Shown piece after piece: positions 11,240 to 22,755 of a stretch of DNA of 64,000 bases. A program made the translations under genes and the position numbers. The notes beneath the pieces are model-generated. The model had not been told where the DNA came from, did no database searches, and saw nothing but the letters and a program-made list of their open reading frames with translations. Position 1 is the first letter of the stretch; each line of letters opens with the position of its first letter. The DNA comes from Tiliqua scincoides. Taxonomy: Eukaryota > Chordata > Lepidosauria > Squamata > Scincidae. The stretch covers positions 16,553,353-16,617,352 of the forward strand of contig NC_089827.1 of the NCBI RefSeq assembly GCF_035046505.1, in the 5' to 3' direction.

Positions 11240-11530
11240 CCAAGGGTGACATCAGAGGTCAGCACTGGCCAAAAATACCTGTATAGAGGATCGTATTGCC
11301 AACATATTGCCACTTGGTGGGATCGCTGTGTAAGACATTTTCTGTATACAGACCTCTGAACTGTAAGCACCTAAGATGGAACTAAGGAGATCTGGTCCAT
11401 TGGAAATCACCTCATTCTATGTCTTTTTTCACTACAAACCCTCAATGACAATCTCAGTAACAGCTTATGTGACAAATACTCTCTCTGAAACAGTGCTTGA
11501 TGCCTCCATGTTACCAAAGGGAGGAAAGGG
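11240..11530. other. Unique DNA, no gene seen
   Basis: No recognised feature. Confidence 0.4.
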
Positions 11531-11536
11531 CTAGAT

Positions 11537-11645
11537 TAGCAAGTTTCAACATTTTTTTTTCTCACGGCACATTGACCTCTATGGTCTTCTCTATGGTTTT
11601 CACTCTTGTTATGTTACTTCCAGCTTCTGGGAGATTCTTCCAGTT
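11537..11645 (+). mobile_element. hAT-1 fragment, left end
   Basis: Shares 'TTTTTTTCTCACGGCACA', 'GACCTCTATGGTCTTCT' and 'CTTCCAGCTTCTGGGAG' with the complete copy at 42677-42952. Its right part is replaced by MITE-D-like sequence. Confidence 0.6.
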
Positions 11646-12282
11646 TGGCGGCCAATTAGCTGGCATACATCCAAGAAGCCTGTGTAGGGCTTCCCAGCCC
11701 AGGAGCAGGGGTTAAGACATGGCATGTGCTGTCGCTGCTGATCCCATCCCATCCTGAGCCCAATCTTCCCCCATTTTGCTCTCCCCCAGCCCAGAAACAC
11801 CCTTCCCCACCTGCAGAGTGCCCTCCTGCCATCCTCTCCCATCCCCTGCACTGCCTGGCACACACTTAACTGTGCTGGCCAGCATGGGGACCAGGGGTGG
11901 ATCCAAGGGGAGGCCATAGGTGTATGGTCCCCCAAAACCATCTGCCAGCAGGCAAGGATACCCACCAGGCAGGGTAGCAAAATCGGGCACCGGCAAGATT
12001 GGCTGGCATGGGAACCCAGGTTTACCCAGCCAGTAGACATGGACTCCAAGGCCAGGTGGGAGCCCAGGTCTACCCACCCAGCAAACCTTGGCCATGAAGG
12101 CCATCAAGTTCAACCCGGAGCCCAGGTCTACCCACCTGGTTGACCTGGGCTCTGGAGTTCATAGTACTCATGGACACCTCCCCCCTAAAATACAATGATG
12201 AGGACTGGCTCTTTGTGCCCGCACTGGGACATGTCTTTGTACCAGTGTCTTATGGCATGTTTGCAACATGTTAGGATTGGGC
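11646..12282. repeat. MITE-D family, composite
   Basis: GC-rich block with pyrimidine-rich lower-strand phrases shared with 8090-8350 and ending TTAGGATTGGGCTG near 12280. It includes three spaced copies of a CCCAGGTYTACCCA phrase (from 12013, 12062, 12120). Non-coding. Confidence 0.5.
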
Positions 12283-12289
12283 TGCCCAT

Positions 12290-12940
12290 GTGATACAACT
12301 TGTTGGAAGTCATCGACAAAAAGGGAACAGCATTTTCTCCTGCTTCCTCCTAACTTACACAATGTTACATATTTTCCAATACACGTCTCATCATTTCTTT
12401 CCCTGGTAATGACCTTCCTGCCTGTCATTCAAGCAACATATCCTCTGAGCACTCTCAGGAAAGAGATTTGGCTCAGGTTAATGGTAGCCCTACAGCTGAG
12501 ATATTTGAATTTCAATGAAATGGAATTTGAACCATCGTTATCTAAGTGGAATCAGGTCTGAAATTGGGCTCTCTACAATGCTCAAATAGTTTATTTCCTG
12601 TGAAAGCTGAGACTGCAGTTTAAATATATAGTTAATATATGAAAACAAAAGAAAAAATCGTGTCCACAAATAAAATTGACTTTAGCTTTTTGAGAATTAT
12701 ATTGCCATTGAGGAAGAAGATATCATAGCACTGATTGGTTATCTTAACACAACAGGTGTTGAACACAACCTGTGCCCTGTGTGTGTAGCAGGAAAAGACA
12801 TGACGTGACGTGAATTTGGTAATGTAATGGGAAGGGAACCCATTGCTTAGCTAGGAGAAGACATTGTCATATACACCACTCAAAACCTGCCTGTTTTCAG
12901 ACCTTAAAGAAGTTCTTTGCAATCACATTCTTATGGCAGT
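12290..12940. other. Unique DNA, no gene seen
   Basis: AT-rich, no recognised repeat or coding signal. Confidence 0.4.
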
Positions 12941-12944
12941 TCTA

Positions 12945-13420
12945 AGTGCAATCCTAAATTGGATTTGAGCCAGCGCAGGCCTCGCTGCACCGCTTTTGTG
13001 TAGCAAACATGCTATACAGCACATGTGTGCTTACTTGGGAGCCAACACCAATGGCACAAAGGCATGCACCAACCTGCAGTGGTGATGGATCCACTCCAGA
13101 TCTGGGTGGCGGAGGGGTGGGAGAAAGTGTCAGGAGGACGGCTGGGAGGTGAGTAGGGAAGTATTTTTGGATTGCAGAAGGCAAAACAGCGGGGAGGATC
13201 ATGCCCAAGAGGAGAACTGGAGGGGATAACAGTACACGCTGCATCCTAACCCCTGCTCCCAGGTCAGGCAGCCCTACACAGTCTTCCCAAATTTGTACCA
13301 GCTAAATAGCTGACACAGATCCAAGAAGCCCCACAGGGACTGCTGTGGCTTTAGCGTAAGGGGAAAAATATTTCCTTATCCCAAGCTGCCTCCTAGCCTG
13401 CAACTGGGCTGTTAGTATCT
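12945..13420. repeat. MITE-D family, diverged copy
   Basis: Begins near GCAATCCTAAATTGG and carries the family's purine-rich middle ('GGGTGGGAGAAAG') and a 'GCTAAATAGCTGACAC' segment related to 11650-11690. Boundaries are approximate. Confidence 0.45.
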
Positions 13421-13509
13421 CTTTTTAATTCTTCAGGTGGCTGCCTATTAGCAACTGTGAAAGGGCAACACGGAATGGTAGTGTCTAAAGAATGGTCTAC
13501 TTGGCAAGA

Positions 13510-13664
13510 GCAGCAACTGTTACCCTGCACATGCCTGATCTCTGTCTGGTATCGGAAGCTAAGCAGGGTCAGGCCTGGTTAGTACTTGGATGGGAGACCG
13601 CCTGGGAATACCGGGTGCTGTAGGCTTATACCATAATCTTTCGAGACTGAAGGTTGCCAACCAG
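13510..13664 (+). mobile_element. 5S rRNA-derived SINE, with 9-bp duplication
   Basis: Positions 13520-13626 follow vertebrate 5S rRNA closely, keeping the internal polymerase III promoter: A box region AGCTAAGCAGGGTCAGGCC and C box region TGGATGGGAGACCGCCTGG. The 3' part is a ~40-bp tail ending TCGAGACTGAAGGTTGCC, identical in type to the LINE tail at 41013. The direct repeat TTGGCAAGA (13501-13509, 13665-13673) proves insertion by target-primed reverse transcription. It is not a 5S gene: the 5S start is missing and a LINE tail follows. Confidence 0.9.
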
Positions 13665-13764
13665 TTGGCAAGAACCGAAGACCACACTAGACATGGTGAT
13701 GAAAGTCCCATTTGTTTACATTTGGCTCTGCCAATGGCTGTGTTCCAAAGGCACATCACACAAC

Positions 13765-13885
13765 ATCCTTGCTGAAGGTAAGGAGGTCTGGTTCTGGTCA
13801 GTGCCTAGACGGGAGACCACGTGAAAATTCCACATGCACCATCTTGAGCTCGGTTGAAGAAAGGTGAGGTGTAAATAAGATATAT
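13765..13885 (+). mobile_element. Older 5S-SINE with a different tail
   Basis: 'GGTCAGTGCCTAGACGGGAG' followed by 'ACCACGTG' corresponds to a decayed 5S C-box region. It continues into 'CACCATCTTGAGCTC...GGTGAGGTGTAAATA', which resembles an L2-type LINE 3' end and not the tail of the neighbouring SINE. Diverged, 5'-truncated; assignment is from memory of reptile SINEs. Confidence 0.5.
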
Positions 13886-13889
13886 GTGA

Positions 13890-14500
13890 CCACAGCCAGG
13901 TCTGCAGTATGAAGAGGTAGCAGATGGAAGTCCTGACAAAACTGACAGCATTTATATCTGGCACAAAAATTGTCCAGGTGTATAAGAGCAAATGTCTCAT
14001 GATTGTCAAAGACCACTTTGGCAAGACAGCATCAAGACATTGGCATGAAATGTCTGTTGCTGCAATTGCCCATATTATATCTATTTTTGTAGTGCAAGCT
14101 TTTTGCCTCCCTGCTTGCCTATCTTCAAGTATTTGTGAAGAGTGCCTTTAAAAAAAATTCAAACTAATGGCTATTTTCAGTGCTATTTCTCTTGAAAACT
14201 CTTCTCTCAAAGACTTTCCCATAAAAGTGACCAGGCACTCTATGTCAGACTGCCAAGGCACATAACTGTATTGATCGTCTTGGTTGTACATCAATGTTCC
14301 CACAGTGCTCTTCTCTTAAAGCACTGTCCCAGCATGGAGGGGCTTCTCAGGAAAAGTATCTGTAATGTGCCCAAAAATTTGGTAGGACTTGAGCTGGGGA
14401 GGGGAAAACATCTTCATAATATTATACATTTCAAGTAGTGCTGAATTGAGATTTTATTTTCCTGCATTTTTGCAAATATTTTCCTGAGGAATTGTAGGAG
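13890..14500. other. Unique DNA, no gene seen
   Basis: No recognised feature. Short frames on both strands are probably chance. Confidence 0.4.
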
Positions 14501-14509
14501 AAAAGGCTT

Positions 14510-14895
14510 TGAGGAGGAGATCCTATGGGATCAGTGGGGTTAGGGGGAGGAGGGGCAGCTTACCTGCAGTGGAGATCCTCCAAAACCAGCAGGAACTGGC
14601 ACAGAGGCTTTCAGAAAGCAGCAGGAAGGCAGGAGAGACCTGCCTTTGGAAGGCAACAGAGACATTCAAAGTGACAGCCACAACTAATGTGGAACCTTTT
14701 GAAATGCCTGTGGGAAGCTTCCATTTTGAATATCTCTGCTGCATTCAGGAAACCAGCAGAGACCATCAGAAGGCAACAGAGATGTTCAGAAACAATGGCA
14801 TGAGTTGCAAGAGGTGGGTGGCCATTATGGTCCCTGCAGATTCACAGATTGGCGGGTAGCAAATACGTGATTGAAGAGAACTGAGTGTATATATA
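14510..14895. repeat. Unclassified dispersed repeat, copy 1
   Basis: Phrases such as 'CATTCAGGAAACCAGCAGAG', 'AGCAAATACGTGA' and 'AGAGAACTGA' recur in diverged form at 25080-25245, so this is a repeat family I cannot name. A 116-codon open frame at 14509-14859 is not conserved in the second copy and is probably non-coding. Confidence 0.4.
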
Positions 14896-15987
14896 CCTAA
14901 TAGTGACCCATGAGAGTCCTATTAGAATCAAAGTGGTGCATAGAGAGGGCTATTTTTCTCTTTCACACCATATTCTGGCAAAAATTCCTTCCTCCCCATG
15001 TGCTCTCATTCCCTTGAGGAATTACCATTGGTGCCAGTGCTCATGTTTGGGGGGGAGGGGAGCTTTAATCCTTCACTTTCTTTGTAATCCTAATATCCAG
15101 ATGGCCATCAATGGTTGCTAGTTGACCCTCCCATTGGTGCCAATGGGAGCTCTTCTCCTAGTAGCTGCAGAGGCCCCAATCTGGATTGTGACCATAGTGC
15201 TGGGAGAAAGGATTAATGCTCCCCTTGTCCAACCATGGTCCCAATCTGGATCAGACCCTCCTACACCATGCTATTATGTTTGAAAAATCAAGCACAGCAC
15301 CCCAATCATGCAGTAGACATATCTGACCCTAAATCATACCTGTGCTGCCATCCTAATACATCCTATTTGCTTACACAATTCTTCATTTACTGTTCAACAG
15401 ATTGGCTTTTTTCTGTATCTTTTAGTCATAACTGTGGTTTTTACATTAAGCCCCACAATGCAGGAGCTTCCAAAGTTATGCAACGAATGTACAGTGACAT
15501 GTTTAATAACTCCAAATTAACGCAAGTGTGGGTTTAATTATCAGGAAGCAGAAGCATTTGGGCTGGCTTTTCACTGCTGTGTCAACTGAAGGTTGTGTTA
15601 TTAACAGTGATCTTTATCTGTTACCCCAAAACATATGGTGGTCACAGATTTAGAAGCTGTTTGCCATTTGATTTGTTCGGTAAATCAGAGAACCCAGACA
15701 GATGGTACTCAACCAAGCACACCTGAACACAGGCATAAATCCTCCCTGTCACCATCAAACAGAACAAATACAAGCAAGTTGTTGATTAGTATAAGAAGTT
15801 TGAAGAATCTTTGCCAAAGAGTATGATGAATGTGAATTAATGCAGTGCGTAAACTGCACTGGCTGTCATGCTCTCTTTCATACAGCAGTTAAAGATCTTT
15901 GAGCCTTGCCCTCCTCTGCATCTGGTCACTTTAAAGAGAGAAGAAAGAAGCCCAGGTTGTAGTTTGCTGTTATGGATATAGCAACAT
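14896..15987. other. Unique or unclassified DNA
   Basis: No gene or known repeat recognised. Two related phrases, 'CCCAATCTGGATTGTGACC' and 'CCCAATCTGGATCAGACC', lie 60 bp apart. Confidence 0.35.
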
Positions 15988-15999
15988 CTATAGACCAGA

Positions 16000-16473
16000 C
16001 TCCCCTGGGGGCTGGGGATAAGAATAGGCCCTCAGTTTGGCTGTACTTGTCGTAAGAGGCGACTAAACAGCCACCGGGTAGATGAGACTCGTCAGCCTGG
16101 GAAGGCAGCTCATCTGAGAGAAGGAAAACTCTGATCCCAAACCTCCACTGCCTTGTGGCTACATCCAGTTGTGGAAAAGGCTTCAGGAGACAACCTCGAG
16201 GCAAAATCCGGAGCCGGAGTCCCTGAGGCAGTTCATGGTTGAACACAGTCATGTTCTGGCAACTCCTGCGACGCCGCTGGAACCAACCGTATTGGCCTCT
16301 GCCTTTCCATTGGACCATTTCAGCGACGTGGAGAGGGGGGATTTGCTGCATGGGTAACAGCCTATCCTCCATACCTACTTTATCCAGGCTTTGCGCACTG
16401 GAGAGGACACTCTGTTCCAGAGCCACCATTCAGAGCGTGATACCATAGTCTTCCGAGACTGAAGGATGCCAAC
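16000..16473 (+). mobile_element. 474-bp non-autonomous LINE-like element, complete
   Basis: A perfect 12-bp direct repeat CTATAGACCAGA flanks the block (15988-15999 and 16474-16485), so the ends are exact. The head has 'CTTGTCGTAAGAGGCGACTA', which looks like a LINE 5' untranslated leader. The last ~70 bp ('CTGTTCCAGAGCCACCATTC...GATACCATAGTCTTCCGAGACTGAAGGATGCC') match the 3' end of the LINE at 41013-41903 with few differences. It therefore joins a LINE leader to the LINE tail with the protein-coding middle missing. Either it is one internally deleted copy or a true non-autonomous family moved by that LINE. A 167-codon minus-strand frame across it is not credible as a gene. Confidence 0.75.
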
Positions 16474-16485
16474 CTATAGACCAGA

Positions 16486-17530
16486 TCTCAAAACATTGAA
16501 AACTACTCCGATAGTGCACCCAAACAAAATAGAGGAACCTGTGGGTAGATTCACATATCTTTGAACAACAGCCAATAGGGAAAAGAAGATTCTGGAGGAA
16601 CAGACCCAACCATACAGTAGATAGCAGAACTTTTGATCAGTGGCGTAATGTGACTGGGATGTGTGTCTTCCCCCCCCCCCATGGCGATCTGGAGGTTTGC
16701 CGAGTTTTCCACTGGGGTGTTTGTGCAGTGCTTACAGCCAGTGTTCAGAGCAGCAAGCAGAGCATTGAGGGGCTACTGCCAGTGCCTCTATTTGGATCCA
16801 AATCGGGTCCATTCCAGAGGCGAGGGTGATACAATGACTGGGGGGGGGGCAGGAAGTTGTTCTTCCATCACTCCACCCTGCAACATCACTGCCTTTGTTA
16901 GCTCTGAGCTGCGCATCTGCTCCAACAAGGCTTGAAGGTGAACTGACCCCTCCCCCTGACTGGTTGAGGCTATACCCCCTCTTAAATGCTGTTCATTACG
17001 ACTAGCCAACTGTGCTGTCATCTTCAGGTGACAGTTAAAGATCTGGAAGTCCTTGAGGATAAGCCTAGTGGCTCTTCAGGGGGTTCTGGCTCTGAGGGCT
17101 CTTGGTAACTTAAGCCCTGGTCTGCTGTCATAGTTCATGCCAGACATCTCTACAGTCCACTCCAGCAGATCTCAGAGATTCCAAAGACATGGGGCACCTC
17201 CCCTTCTGAATCCACTAATTGAAGCTGGGCACATGAGGCGTGTTTAATGAAGGGGTGAAGAGTAGCCCATCATAGAGACTTACTGAGATGAGAAGCCACA
17301 TTGTGCTAGTTCAAACCATTAGCCATAGAGTTTTTTTTTAGCATATCTTAGCCTGGAGCAAGTCCATGGCATGCTGAAGGTTTCAAGGAAAACATCCATC
17401 TCATCAAAAGTGTTACTTTGTGATGGCTTCACCACATTAGTCAGCATTTGCAGTAGGTCAGCTGAATGCACCAAGAGCACTTAGCACTAAATAAAGCTGC
17501 AAACAATGTCAACATAGCTTATCAGTCTTT
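16486..17530. other. Unclassified DNA, one possible hAT-3 end
   Basis: 'CAGTGGCGTAATGTGACTGG' at 16639 followed by a C run may be a decayed hAT-3 end. The remainder to 17530 is unique-looking with no gene. Confidence 0.35.
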
Positions 17531-17538
17531 GCTCTTGG

Positions 17539-17886
17539 AAGTGGCCTCACTGGGGTTTGTGTCACCCGGTGGAGGAGGTCGGCGCATTACCTCCATGGTG
17601 GGCCTCCTCCCATGCATTGGAAGGGGCAACACCCCAGGTGGTGGGTGTTATGATGCACCATTGCCCCGACCCGCTGGCTTTTTTTTGGGCTATAACTTGT
17701 TATAGAATAGAGATATTTCAACGTGGTTTGTTTCACTGCATTCTGCATGAAATTACACGTTGAATGATTTATATCATGATGATATTATTCAAAAAAACCA
17801 AGATTTTAAAAATTTTGGATAGTCATGGTGTCATCCCCCCATGCACATCACCTGCTGCGGCCCACACTCCCCTAGCAATGCTACTG
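17539..17886. mobile_element. hAT miniature element with perfect 8-bp flanks
   Basis: Left end AAGTGGCCTCACTGGGG and right end CCCCTAGCAATGCTACTG are imperfect inverted repeats of a CAGTGGCRTCACTAGGG type. The direct repeat GCTCTTGG (17531-17538, 17887-17894) is exact. Non-coding, 348 bp. Confidence 0.75.
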
Positions 17887-17907
17887 GCTCTTGGAGTAAC
17901 AGTTACT

Positions 17908-18505
17908 ACCCAATCCAATGGATTCCCTCCACCAGTGAAACACAGGTTGTGCCAGTGCAAGTTGTCACAAAAGCACCATAAAGGTCTTAGTGACAGCGCT
18001 TCTAGCCAGCACACTGGCAGGAAGGCCAGAGTCATCCTATGTTTGACGGCGCTCACAGAGACATCCACCGGACCAGTAAGACCAATAAAGGTGGAGGGCA
18101 ATAAATAAATAAACCAATAAAAAATAAAATAGACCAATAAAGCAGAGGGAGGGAAGGGAGGTGGTGAGGGGTAGAATGGGGCAGGGAGCTGGTGGTGACA
18201 TGGGCAGGGGGTGGGCAGAATTGAGCTGGGCGTGGTGAGATTGGCAGCACCAGCATGTGCCATTTTGGAGGCCTTTCCACGAGCCCAATCCGCCTACACA
18301 GATCAACATGGACTGGCATCAGCAATGTGCTTGCACAGGTTCAAATTGACACATTGCAGACGCTGGAGCTTACCCTGGGGTAAGGGAACCAATGTCCCCT
18401 TACCCTGAGGACAACTCCAGAAGCCACAATTCCCCCATGTGATACAGCCTGTGCTAGCACAGCTGCGTCACCATGTGGGAATTTAGTTAGCACTGGGCTG
18501 TTATT
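17908..18505. repeat. MITE-D family, composite copy
   Basis: Contains 'CAAGTTGTCACAAAAGCACC', also present in the copy at 53403-53911, an A/T-rich AATAAA stretch (18085-18140), a 'GAGCCCAATCCGCC' internal end and a right end near CACTGGGCTG. Probably two overlapping family members. Confidence 0.5.
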
Positions 18506-18509
18506 TTCA

Positions 18510-19029
18510 TAGTCAAAGCATAGACCAAAGACCAGGGAAAGGTCCATGTCTATAATTGCCAGCAGATGGTGTTTTTCCAGCACAAACCCTATGTCAATTC
18601 ATCACATTTAACTGAATCCCATGAAACGAAATCTCACTGTTTGCATGGTGCCCGTTTGCAAAGAAAAATAGGGGTTTTCTCAGCAGCAAGCATTGCCAAG
18701 AGATGGTAATAATGTCTGACGAACACACCGTGCAAGTTATATCACAAACACATTTGCATATCCTTTGCATTCTGTTGAGTCCCTGCAACCTGCATCTGGT
18801 AGGCCTGTGCGGAACTGTCAGCTTTCATAACTGAGATGATTCCGGTCAATTTCTTTTTCCGGTACAATGTCTGTGATCAAAACAAACAGGACATTCTCAG
18901 TTCCTGAAAGTGGACAGTGGCCATGATGACACTCATCATGTTTCCACTTGCAATATGTGCACATCATTGGCAATAACAAAAGACGGTGAAAGAAACTTGA
19001 TCCCAAGTGAGTTGAAGATTTTAGAAAAG
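18510..19029. other. Unique DNA, no gene seen
   Basis: No recognised feature. Confidence 0.4.
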
Positions 19030-19036
19030 CATAGCT

Positions 19037-19196
19037 AAGCCTAAGCAACTGTTACCCTGCACATGCCTGATCTCGTTTGATCTCAGAAGCTAAGCAGGGT
19101 CAGGCCTGGTTAGTACTTGGATGGGAGACTGCCTGGGAATACTGGGTGCTGTAGGCTTATACCATAGTCTTTCGAGACTGAAGGTTGCCAACCAAC
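19037..19196 (+). mobile_element. 5S rRNA-derived SINE
   Basis: The 5S-like body retains GAAGCTAAGCAGGGTCAGGC and TTGGATGGGAGACTGCCTGG, then the GAGACTGAAGGTTGCCAACC tail. A 7-bp repeat CATAGCT lies on both sides (19030-19036, 19197-19203). Close match to the other young copies suggests recent activity. Confidence 0.88.
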
Positions 19197-19203
19197 CATA
19201 GCT

Positions 19204-19892
19204 GTAGTGTCGGCCAGTTTCTCCCCACCATTTGACCCTTGTACAAAGGATCTTCTTTTAGATCTTAGGCATTCACAGAAGACACTGTGGAACTGCAGTG
19301 CCCTGCAGACATTGAAAAGTGTACAACAGGCATCCTGCACAGCAAAGTCACAACCCTTCTCCACTCAATTCCTTCTTCTCATAGACTGGTAGGTGGATGA
19401 GCTGGTCAGAGCTTCAGATGTCCTGCGAACGTTTCATCTCCCTCACTCAAGCTGACCTACATGCTATGACAACCTTATGTTCTTCTTTGAACCCGATTTA
19501 ACACTTCCTCAAGGAGCACCCCAGGAACCTGGCAACTCAGCATGAGCTCAGAGGGCAGCATTATTAAAAGCAAAGCTTCAGAATTGATGGACACCATTCT
19601 TGAGAAGTGAGACATCCTTTTCAATTCGGCTTTAAAAATTACCAGTATGGAACTGGCCATGTAGCAGAACTGTAGAACATGGTCGTAGTCAGGTGGTCTC
19701 TAAATTTAGGCCATTGGCATCAGGGACCTAATCTTCTCCTCTGCATCATTCAACCAGGGCAGATACTGACTGGAATCAAGACTGCTGGCTACGCCTGCCT
19801 GTGTAACTTATCCTGGGACATTCGTTAGCAAGATATCGTCTTTCTCCTTGACCAAATACAGCAGGAGGGACCTTGCTGATCCATTGGCAGTG

Positions 19893-19894
<2 letters not shown>
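19204..19894. other. Unique DNA, no gene seen
   Basis: No recognised repeat or coding signal before the microsatellite. Confidence 0.4.

Positions 19895-19982
<88 letters not shown>
19895..19982. repeat. Compound (GT)n(GA)n microsatellite
   Basis: About 23 GT units switch abruptly to about 21 GA units near 19941. Long frames across it are artefacts of the repeat. Confidence 0.97.
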
Positions 19983-19984
<2 letters not shown>

Positions 19985-20179
19985 CAGCCAGAATCTGCCA
20001 TAGATTTCTGTTCTTGTTGGTTCTTATAAAAGCTAAGAGAAAGAGATGTGGAGGATTTGACAGTGCAAAGGCCATCTTTTACCCATACAAATCCACTGTC
20101 ATCAAGGATGATACATAATTGATCACCCTGACCACCAATATCATAATGATAGAACTGATGACACCTGCAACACACATTC

Positions 20180-20727
20180 AGCCCAATTGTATAGGCACTT
20201 AACATCACCAGAATGAGTATTCCAGCAACACACCAGAGTGTGTGGTCTGCCTAGCACCACAACTGACAAGCAGCCAGCTCTTTGTGCCAGTATAAAATGG
20301 ACAACGACCTGTCCCAGTAAGCATGTGCAGGGGTTAGGAGAGAGGCTGGACTTGGGCAGAACAGGGAGGGGGATGGGTAGGGCATGATGGGGCAGGGACT
20401 AAGGTGGATTAGGAACAGGAATGGGGTGGTTTTCATGGTGGCAGCAGCATGCACTAAATTTGAATCCCCTTCCCAGCCTCAATCCCCCAACCCAGCTCCA
20501 CACGGACTTGTGCCAGCTATAGAGCTGCTGCAGGTTCAAGTCGGTCCAGTCGCCTGGCATGGAATTATCCCATGGGGCTAATGGGGATTATCCCAAGGGA
20601 ATAAATGCTCCCCAACCCCAAAGAGGCCTGAACATGCAAAAAAAAAAAAACAACCCATGTGATACAGTGGGCGCCATGTTGGCTCTGATGCATCACCATG
20701 TGGGGAGTTACGTTGGATTGGGCTGCC
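20180..20727. repeat. MITE-D family copy
   Basis: Left phrase CAGCCCAATTGTATAG near 20180 and right phrase GTTGGATTGGGCTG ending near 20727 form an inverted pair. The purine-rich middle ('GGGAGGGGGATGGGTAGGG') and 'CCATGTGATACAG' phrases match other family members. An A run lies at 20638-20650. Confidence 0.55.
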
Positions 20728-20739
20728 CATCAAATAATA

Positions 20740-21377
20740 TTGATGCATTAGTTATTCCTGTGGATCTCTTCTGTAACTCAGATGTCACAATCCAGTTGCC
20801 TGGACACAGAATTTGTGTGCAGAGGAATTTGCATGAGCCTCAATGGAGGTCTACCAGTCCAACTTGGTATATGCAACTAATTGTATGGGTTAATGCATCA
20901 TTTAGTGGACACTGATGTCCCCTGGCTGTAGCTTGCTGCTTTGGAGAATGATGTCAGTGGAGGGAGGGAAGCCAACAGCAAGAAACCCCAAAGCGGCACA
21001 TGTGAGAGAGTGATTAAATTATAGAGGAAAAGGTAGGGGGTGTTTTAACAAAATCCATAGGACAGAGCCAGCCTCCTTATTTCTTGTGATCCCTTTTTTG
21101 ATTACTGGGGGCTCTGGTTTGGGGAAAAAAAGGAGAATCAGGAGATGAAGCTTGTGGATTTAATTCAAGGCTTTCATGTGGAAATATTTCATTTAAAAAA
21201 CAGAAAAATATTACTAATGAGCCTAGGGCAATGTATAAGCCACCATATCTTTAATATGGGCAATAACTAAAACATTAGACAAGGGTCAAAACCATCCCTG
21301 TGTTGCTACACTTTGTACCTACCGTATGTTATTGACGGTTACGTAGATTCTACTGGGACTGGATGGAGCATAGCAAC
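20740..21377. other. Unique DNA, no gene seen
   Basis: No recognised feature. Confidence 0.4.
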
Positions 21378-21385
21378 TTCTAGAG

Positions 21386-21775
21386 CAGAGTTCTTCGACC
21401 TGTGGGTAAAGACCCCTAATGGGGTCTTGAAGCCCCATGGGGGGATGACAGAAATCTTTCAAAGCTCATACAAGAGAGGGCTTGGATCCAGTCCAATAAT
21501 GGTACTGCCTTATCAAAACTGAATACTTTATATAATCCTGCACAGCCAATTTTTGCTGTCTTGCCCTGCAGCTCCTAAGGTTGGCCCTGCATGGGCTACT
21601 ACTTCATTGGGTTGTCATGAAGACTCAAGAGGTAGGAGAAACAGGGTGGTTGGGGGCCAGAGTGGGTCCTGGAAGGAGGCGGGATCAGTGGTGAGTCCCC
21701 AGTCTCATTCATTCATTCATTCATTCATTCACTCATTCATTGGGGTTGTGGCATGAAAAAGGCGGAGGGCCGTTG
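21386..21775. mobile_element. hAT element with perfect 8-bp flanks
   Basis: TTCTAGAG lies on both sides (21378-21385, 21776-21783). The left end CAGAGTTCTTCGACCTGTGG and right end GGCGGAGGGCCGTTG are weakly matched inverted ends of a CAGNGNTCTTCNACC hAT type. The element has gained a (CATT)n run at 21705-21740. Non-coding. Confidence 0.65.
21705..21740. repeat. (CATT)n microsatellite
   Basis: Nine near-perfect CATT units inside the hAT element. Confidence 0.95.
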
Positions 21776-21783
21776 TTCTAGAG

Positions 21784-21965
21784 GTTATTATTATTATTAT
21801 CATCATTATCATCATTATCATCATTATTATTATTATTATTATTATTGTTGTTGTTGTTGTTGTTATTATTGTTGTTGTTGTTGTTGTTGTTGTTATTATT
21901 GTTATTATTAACAGTATTTATATACCGCTTTTCAACTAAAACTTCACAGAGCAGTTTACAGAGAA
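21784..21965 (-). mobile_element. SINE/LINE 3' tail with long trinucleotide repeat
   Basis: A (ATT/GTT)n run (21784-21910) adjoins 'TATTTATATACCGCTTTTCAAC', the reverse of a tail with an ACCGC...GCGGT hairpin common in reptile SINEs and L2-like LINEs. Orientation is minus. The 77-residue asparagine-rich frame across the run is an artefact. Confidence 0.6.
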
Positions 21966-21969
21966 AAAT

Positions 21970-22753
21970 TATTGGGATATCAAATATTGATACAGCTTGA
22001 ATAAATAGCAATTACAGGAGCACCTATACTGTGCTATACTGTTACTGAAATGCCTTTTGGCTTTCTATAACCTGTGTGTACTCAGTGACAAATGCTTGGC
22101 CAACATCTTGCTTATTCGGTCCCTGTGCAATTTGAGATGTACTTGTGCTTTCACACAGAATAATGACTCTATGGCCCACAGGACCAGCAACATGAATGAC
22201 TGCTCTTTGAAAGAAATAACAGGTTTGGAACCTATTTGTTCCCTAGTTACAGTACAGGAAAGAGATATCAATAGAGCCCATTTGATATTGTCACCCAGAT
22301 CAAAAACAACTTTGGAATAAATGGGAAGACAAAAAAGGCAGGTCAATATTTCTTCTGCCCCAAACAAGGATGCACAGAAAATAATGCGAATTGGACCTAA
22401 ACTTGAAAGCTCCAATTGTCAACTGAATGAGAAAGTTGACCTCACGCTTTGTGGCGCCGGTCACAAAACCCTCAGACTCGGCTGTTGCAGACACCCAAAT
22501 GTATTTCCAACAACAAAGAATGTCTGGGGGTGATAAAAAATCAATAGAGCAACCAAAATGAAATGGGTCTTTTTTAAGGTAAAGTATAGAGAGAGACGGT
22601 GGATTCAGAATGGTGAAGAGATTTGCACAACCTCTGAAATGTCATCTCAAGCTGCTTCTGCTGCCCCTGTCTCCAGGCCGGCTGCTTTAATGAAACCTAC
22701 ACCAGTACACAAATACAGGGTTAATACCAAAGGATTCTAGTGAGCTTTGGGAA
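21970..22753. other. Unique DNA, no gene seen
   Basis: Overlapping frames of about 90-116 codons occur on both strands, with no family motif. I treat them as chance. Confidence 0.4.
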
Positions 22754-22755
22754 TA

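Noticed and set aside
11609-12113. 146- and 133-codon minus-strand frames
   Set aside because: Both run through MITE-D and hAT-1 sequence and overlap each other in different frames.
15926-16429. 167-codon minus-strand frame
   Set aside because: Runs antisense through the non-autonomous LINE-like element and its flank and across its exact insertion border.
19776-20208. His-Thr and Ser-Leu rich frames
   Set aside because: Translation of the (GT)n(GA)n microsatellite.
21778-22011. Poly-asparagine open frame
   Set aside because: Direct product of the (ATT/GTT)n repeat.
22065-22415. 116-codon minus-strand frame
   Set aside because: No family resemblance; a comparable frame exists on the other strand.
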